Of a stretch of DNA of 64,000 bases, positions 57,686 through 64,000 are shown piece by piece (positions within the stretch are counted from its first letter, which is position 1; the number at the start of each line of letters is the position of its first letter). The DNA comes from a virus. Under the pieces are notes generated by a model. The model saw only the letters and a program-made list of their open reading frames with translations. It ran no database searches and was not told where the DNA came from. The position numbers were made by a program, and so were the translations under genes. The stretch covers positions 57,554 through 121,553 of the IMG/VR virus record IMGVR_UViG_3300031952_002809, one strand, 5' to 3'.

Positions 57686-57760
57686 CGCACAAAAGTGCGA
57701 CTATAGGTCCGCCAAAATCCGCCAAGATCCCTGGATCTGGGGCGCACAAAAGTGCGCCCC
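57686..57760. repeat. Two CGCACAAAAGTGCG palindromes upstream of P7
   Basis: Exact at 57686-57699 and 57743-57756. The second extends to 9-bp arms (GGGGCGCAC/GTGCGCCCC, 57739-57760) and sits 7 nt behind a leftward stop codon, where it could also act as an RNA hairpin. G/C-rich surroundings (TCCGCCAAAATCCGCCAAG). Confidence 0.85.
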
Positions 57761-57767
57761 ATGCCTG

Positions 57768-58292
57768 CTAGATGAGCTGTTCAACCTTGTCTTCTTTCGT
57801 GCCAGCATACTGAATCTTTACAGTAGTCCCTGTTGGAATGTCGTGGCATGATACTCGTGCTGTGACTGTGAGTGTCTCACAGGTAAGTACTTCGGCATAG
57901 AAGTCACTGCCGTGCATGGCAAAGGTTTCACGTATGAAACTTTGTGCCGTGCCGTTGTAGACAAACCGTCTACTTCCTCCATGCCCCTGCCATCCAATCT
58001 GACCAACCATGTAAAGCATAGGGTCACCTTCGGCGAACCCTGCCTTGTCCAGTAGCTCTTGCAAGAAGCTAACCGTGCTATCCCAATAATTCTGATACAT
58101 TCCAGTGTCGCCACTGAAGTACTGCATGATTAACTCTTCTTGCTGTTCTTTGCTTAGCTCATACTCTTCATCCTCACCAATACCTTTCTCTTCCTTGAAT
58201 TCCTTGATGAATTCGGGATAGCTATCCTCCACAAAATCAAAGTCTACAAGGTCAAGAATAGAAACGTTTGTGTCGATCCTGAGCAAGATCAT
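57768..58292 (-). CDS. Unknown acidic protein
   Basis: 174 residues from ATG 58292 (TTGGAGGTAACATAT upstream); longer in-frame starts would run through three hairpins. Acidic helices (FVEDSYPEFIKEFKEEKGIG) are followed by a beta-rich part (QIGWQGHGGSRRFVYNGT, SFIRETFAM). Ends DKVEQLI. Its mRNA from P8 must pass the hairpins at 58345-58461, so attenuation is likely. Confidence 0.6.
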   Translation of the reverse strand: MILLRIDTNVSILDLVDFDFVEDSYPEFIKEFKEEKGIGEDEEYELSKEQQEELIMQYFSGDTGMYQNYWDSTVSFLQELLDKAGFAEGDPMLYMVGQIGWQGHGGSRRFVYNGTAQSFIRETFAMHGSDFYAEVLTCETLTVTARVSCHDIPTGTTVKIQYAGTKEDKVEQLI

Positions 58293-58344
58293 ATATGTTA
58301 CCTCCAATAATTGTATTCTGTTTCCAAACCCCTTATTTGAAAAG

Positions 58345-58461
58345 AACCCCGAAGGAGTTACCCTTCGGGGTTTTAGTTGGAGTTTGGAAGTAACTTTAAA
58401 ACAATGCTTACATTCGGTGGCTGTAAGCGGCCTCGTGAAGCAAGACAAGTGATTGTCTTGC
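58345..58461 (-). terminator. Three consecutive hairpins, the last a terminator
   Basis: In minus-strand order: GCAAGACAA/TTGTCTTGC (58440-58461), GCTTACA/TGTAAGC (58406-58428), and AACCCCGAAGG/CCTTCGGGGTT (58345-58372) followed by CTTTTC. They lie between two genes with no promoter between, a layout typical of attenuation or RNA processing. Confidence 0.75.
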
Positions 58462-58473
58462 CCCATGAAACCG

Positions 58474-59085
58474 TTACGATGCTTGTTCAAACAGAGTGTC
58501 ATTGATAAGGAGTGCTGTGCCTATCTCCTTACCTTCAGGAAGGACAGTAGCAACAAATGTGAAAGCTTCTGTCCAATCATCCATGTCCCCATCAGAGCTG
58601 ATTGAAACATAAGGGAAGTAATGTTTGTACAGGATGAGACATGCTTGCACCATGAGATCATATGGCTTGCGAGCAGTCTTGCAAAATTGAAAGTACATGA
58701 CTTCTTCTTTTCTATGGTCACGTTGTTTCGGTACTTTTCGTGTCAGTCCAAAAGTTTCATGCCCGAGATCATTAAGACTCTCATCATGTGACTTTGCATC
58801 CAGCCATTCGATGTGCTTGCATCCTTTGTCACAAGAGATGTATCGTTTGATCCTCTTCAATCCATTGGAGCCATTAAACAAGACACGACTCATTGTGAAT
58901 TTAGGTTTTTCATACTTGAAACAACCCGATAAAAACAATGGTTCGTTGCCAGCGTAATCACCAGAGCTGTGTGAATGTTCCGGCATGTTCTTGTACAATG
59001 CTTTACAGTCGTCAATGAAACGTCTCCATGTTTCCATATCATGGTCAACCTTCACTGGTCTGTAATAATATTGTGTGTATCCCAT
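58474..59085 (-). CDS. Conserved phage protein (MGYTQYY family)
   Basis: 203 residues, GGAGGTAACTTATG start behind P8. It has MGYTQYYYRPVKV, then HETFGLTRK, FCKTARKPYDLMVQACL and VSISSDGDMDDW, which I recognise as a widespread phage hypothetical family. Function unknown; no catalytic motif evident. Confidence 0.78.
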   Translation of the reverse strand: MGYTQYYYRPVKVDHDMETWRRFIDDCKALYKNMPEHSHSSGDYAGNEPLFLSGCFKYEKPKFTMSRVLFNGSNGLKRIKRYISCDKGCKHIEWLDAKSHDESLNDLGHETFGLTRKVPKQRDHRKEEVMYFQFCKTARKPYDLMVQACLILYKHYFPYVSISSDGDMDDWTEAFTFVATVLPEGKEIGTALLINDTLFEQAS

Positions 59086-59107
59086 AAGTTACCTCCACAT
59101 ACTTTGT

Positions 59108-59150
59108 ATTATAGCACACTTTCATGTGCTTGTCAATAGCTTTTTAAAAG
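59108..59150 (-). promoter_or_regulatory. Leftward promoter P8
   Basis: Minus strand: CTTTTAAAAAGCTA box, TTGACA (59131-59136), 17 bp, TATAAT (59108-59113). The spacer is a dyad AGCACA-n6-TGTGCT (59113-59130), the same arms as in P9, suggesting shared control of both units. Confidence 0.9.
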
Positions 59151-59175
59151 TTATTGTTTAAAGTATCAGAAGTGT

Positions 59176-59190
59176 CCCTCCGAAGAGGGG
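59176..59190 (-). terminator. UUCG-loop hairpin after the VWA gene
   Basis: CCCTC and GAGGG enclose UUCG on the minus-strand RNA. No long T run; it probably marks the 3' end of the MoxR/VWA mRNA. Confidence 0.5.
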
Positions 59191-59198
59191 CGTATCTG

Positions 59199-60572
59199 CT
59201 AATCTAAACAGACAACCTTCCGAGACCATGCAGGCATGTTCTCTTTCGGGCAGTGACCACCAGACAGGACAAAGATTGTCTCGATGCCTGGCCTCTTGTC
59301 AGGGAACGCGCTGTATCCATCAGTGAAGGACACCAGAAGGTTTGTGTTCCACTTCCTTCTGTTCTTCTCGATGTGTTCATACAGTGGGATGTGACTCGTG
59401 CCACCTCCACCATGAATCTGTAACTGCTTGATCTTATTGACATGCCCATTGTAAATCGGGATGTCATCATGCACGTCAGTATCATGAGTGAGGACACGAA
59501 ACTCCACGTTCGAGAAAGACTTTGAGATACCAATCATTTCTGATATGTATGCTTCAAGGTCTTTCTGACTGATCGAACCCGACGTATCGATGGAGCATAT
59601 TACTCGAATCGATTCGCCATAAATACTCGGCATGTAAATGTCATGGCACGAATACTTTTTGTTCGGTCGGCGATACGTGTAGTCATACGGCAGGAAGGAT
59701 GCAATGGTCTTGCGGAGAAGTGTTCTCCAGTTGACCTTCGGTGCATGAAGTTCCTCAAAGTATCTGTCGAACCCTGCTGGACTCTTGCCAATCATCTTGG
59801 CATGGTTGAAAGCTTCCGCAACAACCTTGTCCCAATCAACATTCGGCACACCTTCTCCTTCCTTGTCACCTGCACCACCTTGCCCTTCTCCTTCTTCCTT
59901 GTCACCATCCTTGCCTTTTCCCTCGCCCTCTTCTTCACCAACACCATCCTTGATGTGCTGATCAAACGATCCAGCTTTGCCACTAGACTCATACTCATCA
60001 CCCTGATCGCCTCCACCTTGCCCCGACTGGCCTTGTCCCTGACCTCCCTGTCCCTTCACCTTCTTTGCACCATTCTTTTCCAGACCGGCCAGAAGTTCTT
60101 CGTAAATCTCCTCGGCACTTTTGATGTCCAGATTATCAATGGTAACATTGAAGACTACGACACTATTTCCTGAAGGGATGATCCCTTCCGGCGGAAGTTC
60201 TAAACCATTCTGCACCAACAAATAATTGTTGGCGATATCAATGGCTACATTCCACAATGAACCGCCGTTGACCAGAATGTTTCTATGTCCCTGCCGTTGA
60301 AAGTGTCGGAGCGCGGGATGCTGCACCTCATGGCATAGAACGCCCATGAGTTGCGCCTCAGGAAGTTTGTCCACAAAGGTTTTATTGTAGTAACAATTAC
60401 CTTTGATGTCCACGCCCATTGTTTGCACTTGAGGAGTATTAACTTCTTTAAACCTCAAGTGTTCTACGATGTACGCAAAGAATGGAAACGATTTGTTGAG
60501 CTTGATTTTCGCCTTTGACAATCTGTCTTCCGTTGTCAGTTCGGCGAAGAAGATGTTTGTTTTGTCGATCAT
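59199..60572 (-). CDS. VWA-domain protein with N-terminal metallopeptidase-like region (DUF2201 type)
   Basis: 457 residues, ATGGAGGTAACTTATG start. The N-terminal region has LMGVLCHEVQHPALRH (HExxH near 81-85), as in DUF2201 putative metallopeptidases. A Gly/Lys/Glu-rich low-complexity linker (about 180-255) follows. The C-terminal part is a von Willebrand A-like domain with a MIDAS motif (SIDTSGSIS, near 328) and HGGGGTSHIPLYEHI. Such proteins pair with MoxR AAA+ ATPases, whose gene is directly upstream; together they act as a chaperone-like machine for metal or complex insertion. The target in phage is unknown. Confidence 0.88.
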   Translation of the reverse strand: MIDKTNIFFAELTTEDRLSKAKIKLNKSFPFFAYIVEHLRFKEVNTPQVQTMGVDIKGNCYYNKTFVDKLPEAQLMGVLCHEVQHPALRHFQRQGHRNILVNGGSLWNVAIDIANNYLLVQNGLELPPEGIIPSGNSVVVFNVTIDNLDIKSAEEIYEELLAGLEKNGAKKVKGQGGQGQGQSGQGGGDQGDEYESSGKAGSFDQHIKDGVGEEEGEGKGKDGDKEEGEGQGGAGDKEGEGVPNVDWDKVVAEAFNHAKMIGKSPAGFDRYFEELHAPKVNWRTLLRKTIASFLPYDYTYRRPNKKYSCHDIYMPSIYGESIRVICSIDTSGSISQKDLEAYISEMIGISKSFSNVEFRVLTHDTDVHDDIPIYNGHVNKIKQLQIHGGGGTSHIPLYEHIEKNRRKWNTNLLVSFTDGYSAFPDKRPGIETIFVLSGGHCPKENMPAWSRKVVCLD

Positions 60573-60605
60573 AAGTTACCTCCATAACATTTTAATCGGA
60601 CATAG

Positions 60606-60636
60606 GAGTACACAAGTTTGATGTCCTTGTGTACTC
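60606..60636 (-). other. Strong hairpin between MoxR and VWA genes
   Basis: GAGTACACAAG (60606-60616) pairs with CTTGTGTACTC (60626-60636), 11 bp, loop of 9, no T run. It may set the ratio of the two proteins by protecting or attenuating the mRNA. Confidence 0.65.
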
Positions 60637-60645
60637 TATCTTCGA

Positions 60646-61776
60646 TCAAATCAGAAGCGGGAAAATACTGTCAGCAAGCTTGGTAAACTTGTCAGGAGCA
60701 TTCTTCTTTACCTTTGTAAAGAAGTCTTTGTCCATGTGCTTCGCTTGGTTCAGAAGCATGCAGGTATGTTCCTTATTGAATACCAAAGACAGGTCTAACA
60801 GTCTGACTGCATTTTCAGCAGTCGATTTTTCTGAGTAGTGACCGACGAAGGCACTAATCAGGGAGTAAAGCTGGTCAACTTGTGTTGGCTTTTCAAACTT
60901 ACCGCTTGTAAATATCTTGGTGATATCATACTTCTTTGAAAGCTTGATCCAAGCTACCATTTCCTGCGCAATCCCAGTGCCCACGCCCATGCCTATGTAA
61001 CGATACAGCAAATCTTCTGCTGTATCAGGTATCCCCTTGATAAGAGTGGATACTTTGTCCCACATTCTTGGCGTGGCAATTGTCGGTTCGCACACATCCT
61101 TGGTCGGATCGTATGTAAACAAGTGCTTCTTTTGATACATGAGATAGTTGACAATCCTATGGTCAACACCAGAAGGGATTGCATAATCATTCGCCCATCC
61201 CCGTATCTTCTCACCACTCACCTCGATGTCATCGACTGGTGGAACAAGAAGTTCTGCATGTAAGAACCTGTTGTTCAAAGGCATCGCCATGTCGAACGTA
61301 TGACCACGATCATCGTCCCTGTTTCCTGCACCGAGTATCATTACTCCGTCAGGAACACGATAGAAACCAAGTCGCCGATCTTCAATCAATTGGTACGCAT
61401 TCGATTGAAGCATCGGAGGAGCAAGGTTTATTTCATCCAGAAGGACGACACCTTGTCCTTTGGTAGGCAGAAGACCGACTGGAAGATACACAGTCTGTGT
61501 GCGGTCAGCGTTCGGAAAAGGCAGTCCCTTTATTTCTGCTGGTTCGTATTGATGCAATGGCAACACTAAGAACATGAATTTCTTTTCGTTGTTTACATCA
61601 GCGAAGTCCTGAGAAAATTCGAGACCGAGTTCCTTGGCTTTACGCATCGCAAACCGTCTTACCGCTTCGGTTTTTCCGATACCAAATGTCCCTGTCAACA
61701 TGACTGCCAATTTAGTCGGCAAAGAATACATCCTGTCAAGAACCGATTGAAACTGTGCGTGATACAAACTAATCAT
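60646..61776 (-). CDS. MoxR-type AAA+ ATPase
   Basis: 376 residues, GGAGGTAACTTATG start behind P9. Walker A LTGTFGIGKT (27-36), Walker B GVVLLDEINLAPP (Asp-Glu near 114-115), sensor 1 LGAGNRDDDRG (Asn near 152), then PLNNRFLHAEL (arginine-finger region), all typical of MoxR. It is followed by the VWA/HExxH protein, its usual partner. MoxR proteins act as ATP-driven remodelling chaperones. Length and motif order are normal. Confidence 0.9.
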   Translation of the reverse strand: MISLYHAQFQSVLDRMYSLPTKLAVMLTGTFGIGKTEAVRRFAMRKAKELGLEFSQDFADVNNEKKFMFLVLPLHQYEPAEIKGLPFPNADRTQTVYLPVGLLPTKGQGVVLLDEINLAPPMLQSNAYQLIEDRRLGFYRVPDGVMILGAGNRDDDRGHTFDMAMPLNNRFLHAELLVPPVDDIEVSGEKIRGWANDYAIPSGVDHRIVNYLMYQKKHLFTYDPTKDVCEPTIATPRMWDKVSTLIKGIPDTAEDLLYRYIGMGVGTGIAQEMVAWIKLSKKYDITKIFTSGKFEKPTQVDQLYSLISAFVGHYSEKSTAENAVRLLDLSLVFNKEHTCMLLNQAKHMDKDFFTKVKKNAPDKFTKLADSIFPLLI

Positions 61777-61799
61777 AAGTTACCTCCAATAACTTTTGT

Positions 61800-61840
61800 A
61801 GTATAGCACATATTATTGTGCTTGTCAATACCTTTTGAAA
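61800..61840 (-). promoter_or_regulatory. Leftward promoter P9 (MoxR/VWA unit)
   Basis: Minus strand: TTTCAAAAGGTA box, TTGACA (61823-61828), 17 bp, TATACT (61800-61805). Spacer dyad AGCACA-n6-TGTGCT (61805-61822), identical in arms to P8. Confidence 0.9.
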
Positions 61841-61870
61841 TATTTTTCAATATTTTTTAAAAGTATTCTT

Positions 61871-61890
61871 CTCCCCTCCGTGAAGGGGAG
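61871..61890 (-). terminator. Terminator after the 61901 gene
   Basis: CTCCCC (61871-61876) pairs with GGGGAG (61885-61890), followed on the minus strand by AAGAATACTTTT. Confidence 0.6.
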
Positions 61891-61900
61891 TAGAAGTCTT

Positions 61901-62212
61901 TCAAAAGCTTGCCATCATGATTTGTTCTTTGCAGTATTGTAGTCCTGCTTCGGTCAAACGATAGTGTTTGTATTGTGGTACCGATACATAATGATTAACC
62001 TTTACTCTTTTCAATTCCTTTGTTGAAACTGTGTAGAAAGTTTCATCCTTCTCATTGACCTCCCACAATACATTGTGACCTCCATTCGTTGTGACTGTGT
62101 ACCATTCTTTGACAAGTTTCCTTTCACCTTGAAAATCATTTTCAAGGTCAGAAAGAATGTCAATGTTAAGACCACACATATTCTTTACTTCGATATACTT
62201 TTTCTTTCTCAT
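61901..62212 (-). CDS. Small protein with LTEAG winged-helix-like end
   Basis: 103 residues, ATGGAGGTGACACATG start. First half mixed (KKKYIEVKNMCGLNIDIL), second half beta-rich with TVTTNGGHNVLWEVNEKD; the end YKHYRLTEAGLQYCKEQI matches that of the 54552 gene. Probably a related DNA-binding-like tail. Function unknown. Confidence 0.6.
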   Translation of the reverse strand: MRKKKYIEVKNMCGLNIDILSDLENDFQGERKLVKEWYTVTTNGGHNVLWEVNEKDETFYTVSTKELKRVKVNHYVSVPQYKHYRLTEAGLQYCKEQIMMASF

Positions 62213-62251
62213 GTGTCACCTCCATAGTTACCTCCATTCCTTAAAAAGGAC

Positions 62252-62271
62252 GGGCACTCTTTCGAGTGCCC
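62252..62271 (-). terminator. Terminator with GAAA loop after ardC
   Basis: GGGCACTC, GAAA, GAGTGCCC on the minus strand, followed by GTCCTTTTTAAGG. Confidence 0.75.
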
Positions 62272-62296
62272 CGCACGATTCACACGCCATGGATTT

Positions 62297-63262
62297 TCAT
62301 TCTGCAAGTCCGAAGTATTTTAATACCTTTTCCGCTTGCTGTCCTGCACTGACTAAACAGTTAGGATCATCCTCAATTTTTGTCAGCCAGCTATCTATGT
62401 AACTGACTGAGTTTTCTTTGACAGGTATCCTAAAATAGTGACACAAGTATGCTGCGCCCATTTCTGCAATGAGTTCCTCACGGCCATACGTTTCACCAGA
62501 TTGAAACTTCTTTTCGTCCCTGTTCAATCTGTTCTTGTGTCCGGTCCAATGGACCAGCTCATGAAACAAGTTGAGATAATAATCTTCACTTGATTCAAAC
62601 TGTTCAATCCGTGGCACCACAATCACGTCACTGAGTGACTTGTAGTGTGGTTGATTTCCTCCCTCTTCAAGTGTCAACCCTTTGACTGACTTGAGGAAAG
62701 ACTCGATAGAATCGAAACGCTTGTTGTCCTTATCGGTCTCAAACTTTTTAGGTTTGAGCCCTGGAATGTCTTTTGACCTGTACACAAAGTTTGTCACCAT
62801 GAAAGCGTGCTTCTTTGCCATTGCTGTTTTTTGTTCCGCTTCGGTCATCTTAGATTTTTCTTCCTTAGATAATCGTGGCGGTATCCATGCAACAACCAGC
62901 CTTGACTTCACACCTTCGGGAATGACACAACCATGCTTTTCTGCACTGTCTTTTGTGACATAGCAGATATCAGAGTCAAAAGACAACAACCACCTGTTTA
63001 TCCCTGTGTACTGGCGATTGGAGTCATAATTCCTTTTAGGAATAACTATCCATTCACGTTTCCACGGTACCGCTTCACCTGTTAAGCGTGCCTCAACCAA
63101 CAATTCTTTAATCTGCTGGTTGACTTCTGCTGTGTACTTGGAAGCGGTTGGCTTTTTAGGTTTGCTTAATGAAAAGCTATACCCACAAGTCGGACATTCG
63201 GCTTTACTATCAAAAATGAGTAGTTTGCCGTGACCGTTAGGACATACTTTTGGTGCGTTCAT
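62297..63262 (-). CDS. ardC: ArdC-like anti-restriction protein with zincin domain
   Basis: 321 residues, ATGGAGGTAACTTATG start. An N-terminal zinc-ribbon-like segment (VCPNGHGKLL, then ECPTCGYSF) precedes the usual ArdC-type ssDNA-binding region (VNQQIKELLVEARLTGEAVP, YTGINRWLLSF). The C-terminal zincin domain has FHELVHWTGHKNRLNR (HExxH near 234-238) and YGREELIAEMGAAYLC. ArdC proteins protect incoming DNA from restriction; the peptidase-like part is of unclear role. The extra zinc ribbon is less usual. A role in defence evasion is inference from family. Confidence 0.9.
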   Translation of the reverse strand: MNAPKVCPNGHGKLLIFDSKAECPTCGYSFSLSKPKKPTASKYTAEVNQQIKELLVEARLTGEAVPWKREWIVIPKRNYDSNRQYTGINRWLLSFDSDICYVTKDSAEKHGCVIPEGVKSRLVVAWIPPRLSKEEKSKMTEAEQKTAMAKKHAFMVTNFVYRSKDIPGLKPKKFETDKDNKRFDSIESFLKSVKGLTLEEGGNQPHYKSLSDVIVVPRIEQFESSEDYYLNLFHELVHWTGHKNRLNRDEKKFQSGETYGREELIAEMGAAYLCHYFRIPVKENSVSYIDSWLTKIEDDPNCLVSAGQQAEKVLKYFGLAE

Positions 63263-63296
63263 AAGTTACCTCCATAACTTTAATTGTCTCATGTTC

Positions 63297-63320
63297 TGAC
63301 CGGAAATTTCTTTCCGGTCA
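63297..63320 (-). other. Perfect hairpin with GAAA loop between genes
   Basis: TGACCGGAAA, GAAA, TTTCCGGTCA on the minus strand, a 10-bp stem with no T run after it. Lies between the 63334 gene and ardC. Confidence 0.65.
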
Positions 63321-63333
63321 GTCCATCAAGCAA

Positions 63334-63771
63334 TTATTTTATCTTGATCGTTTCGTCGTGCACTCTCTTCCCTTTCGGGTCAAGGTACACTTTGATATAC
63401 TGACTTTCGCCAGTCTTGACCGTGTTCAATTCGACGATTGCAGAAAGTTTCTTCTTCTCTTCCTTATCGTCGGAAAGTTTCGACTTGCTTATTGAGCAAG
63501 CGCGAAAGAACACTTCTTCAGGGAGTTCTTTAAACAGTGCTTTCACGTTTTGTTTAAATTCCCCTTTTGTTTCCATGCAGATTTTGCCGCTCTCACTTTC
63601 ATACGGCAAACTTTCAGATTTTTCCATCAAGCTATTTCTTATTAGCTGGATAGAATCTTCGATCATCTTCTTTTGCCCTTCCAGCTCAAGAAGTTGTTCG
63701 CACACATCCGCAAACTTAAAACGTCCAGTGGATGTTTTAAGCTCTCTTGAAACTTTCTCAATTTTGGTCAT
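63334..63771 (-). CDS. Unknown protein, helical start and beta end
   Basis: 145 residues, ATGGAGGTAACTTATG start. Residues 1-60 are helical (FADVCEQLLELEGQKKMIED), a middle region follows, and the last third is beta-like (YIKVYLDPKGKRVHDETIKIK). It resembles small host-takeover or recombination accessory proteins in size only. Unrecognised. Confidence 0.58.
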   Translation of the reverse strand: MTKIEKVSRELKTSTGRFKFADVCEQLLELEGQKKMIEDSIQLIRNSLMEKSESLPYESESGKICMETKGEFKQNVKALFKELPEEVFFRACSISKSKLSDDKEEKKKLSAIVELNTVKTGESQYIKVYLDPKGKRVHDETIKIK

Positions 63772-63798
63772 AAGTTACCTCCACAAAATTTAATTACT

Positions 63799-63864
63799 CG
63801 CTCAAGTAGACTTAACAGGATTAAATCAACTTGAGCGAACACCCCCCTATGGTGTAGGGGGGAT
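63799..63864 (-). other. Two hairpins in the gap after the edge gene
   Basis: CGCTCAAGT/ACTTGAGCG (63799-63807, 63829-63837) and CCCCCCTA/TAGGGGGG-type stem (63842-63863). Neither is followed by a T run on the minus strand. Confidence 0.55.
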
Positions 63865-63872
63865 AATTCGAC

Positions 63873-64000
63873 TTATGAAAGTATTCGACCAGAAAAACCG
63901 CACACATTGTCAATGCTCTCACCTTCCTGATAAATTTCATCCCATGAAATTTCAGGATTGTTCCGGTCAAAATTGATAGTTACTTCTTTCAAATTGAAAG
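63873..64000 (-). CDS. C-terminal end of a leftward gene cut by the window edge
   Basis: An open minus-strand frame from the window edge to TAA at 63873-63875, reading FNLKEVTINFDRNNPEISWD, then EIYQEGESIDNVCG. About 41 residues are visible, acidic and without recognised motif. The upstream part and its promoter lie outside the window. Confidence 0.6.
   Translation of the reverse strand, partial: FNLKEVTINFDRNNPEISWDEIYQEGESIDNVCGFSGRILS

Noticed and set aside
1-64000. tRNA or other structured RNA genes
   Set aside because: No cloverleaf-like segment or CCA-ending stem was seen in the gaps on reading; most gaps are too short.

Overview
The window is part of a tailed double-stranded DNA phage (or prophage) genome. 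It carries a terminase large subunit, a DnaB-type helicase, a second helicase, an amidase, several very large fibre genes and dozens of small phage-type genes. The host cannot be named from the sequence. Early promoters are plain sigma70 type (TTGACA, 17 bp, TATAAT) and ribosome sites are strong GGAGG, which argues against a Bacteroidetes host. A secreted protein with a beta-barrel-like C-terminus and a phage-coded lipoprotein argue for a host with an outer membrane. The lipoprotein and collagen-like fibre share a module that I loosely associate with spirochaete genomes, but that is only an impression. No tRNA, rRNA, CRISPR or IS was seen.

Layout. From 1 to 41.1 kb all genes read rightward and are AT-rich: SF2 helicase with intein, sigma-like factor, DnaB-like helicase, amidase, collagen-like fibre, a 16 kb block of fibre genes (YadA-head-like repeats, an S74 self-cleaving chaperone, delta-60 repeats with a LamG-like domain), a small membrane/secreted gene set, terL with two inteins, small virion genes, a Tad2 (anti-Thoeris) homologue, more fibre/decoration genes and small membrane peptides. 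From 41.2 to 64 kb all genes read leftward: DNA-processing, anti-restriction and unknown small genes. The two halves converge near 41.1-41.25 kb.

The leftward half is organised with great regularity. Nine promoters share an A/T-rich upstream box, TTGACA, exactly 17 bp and TATAMT/TACAAT; almost every one has a different or shared dyad inside its spacer. Each drives a short operon whose genes have near-identical ribosome sites (often GGAGGTAACTTATG or ATGA-coupled), separated by stable hairpins (GAAA or UUCG loops) and ended by intrinsic terminators. Units in leftward order: MoxR ATPase/VWA-metallopeptidase; conserved phage unknowns; zinc-ribbon proteins; a gp88-like protein with a lipoprotein; an HNH unit; a seven-member family of cysteine-containing paralogues; and a HerA-like ATPase set among four small membrane proteins.

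Most interesting points: the promoter family with spacer dyads; an eight-copy palindrome CGCACAAAAGTGCG confined to leftward intergenic DNA; the Cys paralogue cluster; the HerA-plus-membrane-protein operon; a lipoprotein that shares a fibre module (possible superinfection exclusion); three inteins sitting exactly at catalytic motifs; and a secreted protein split by an A8 tract.
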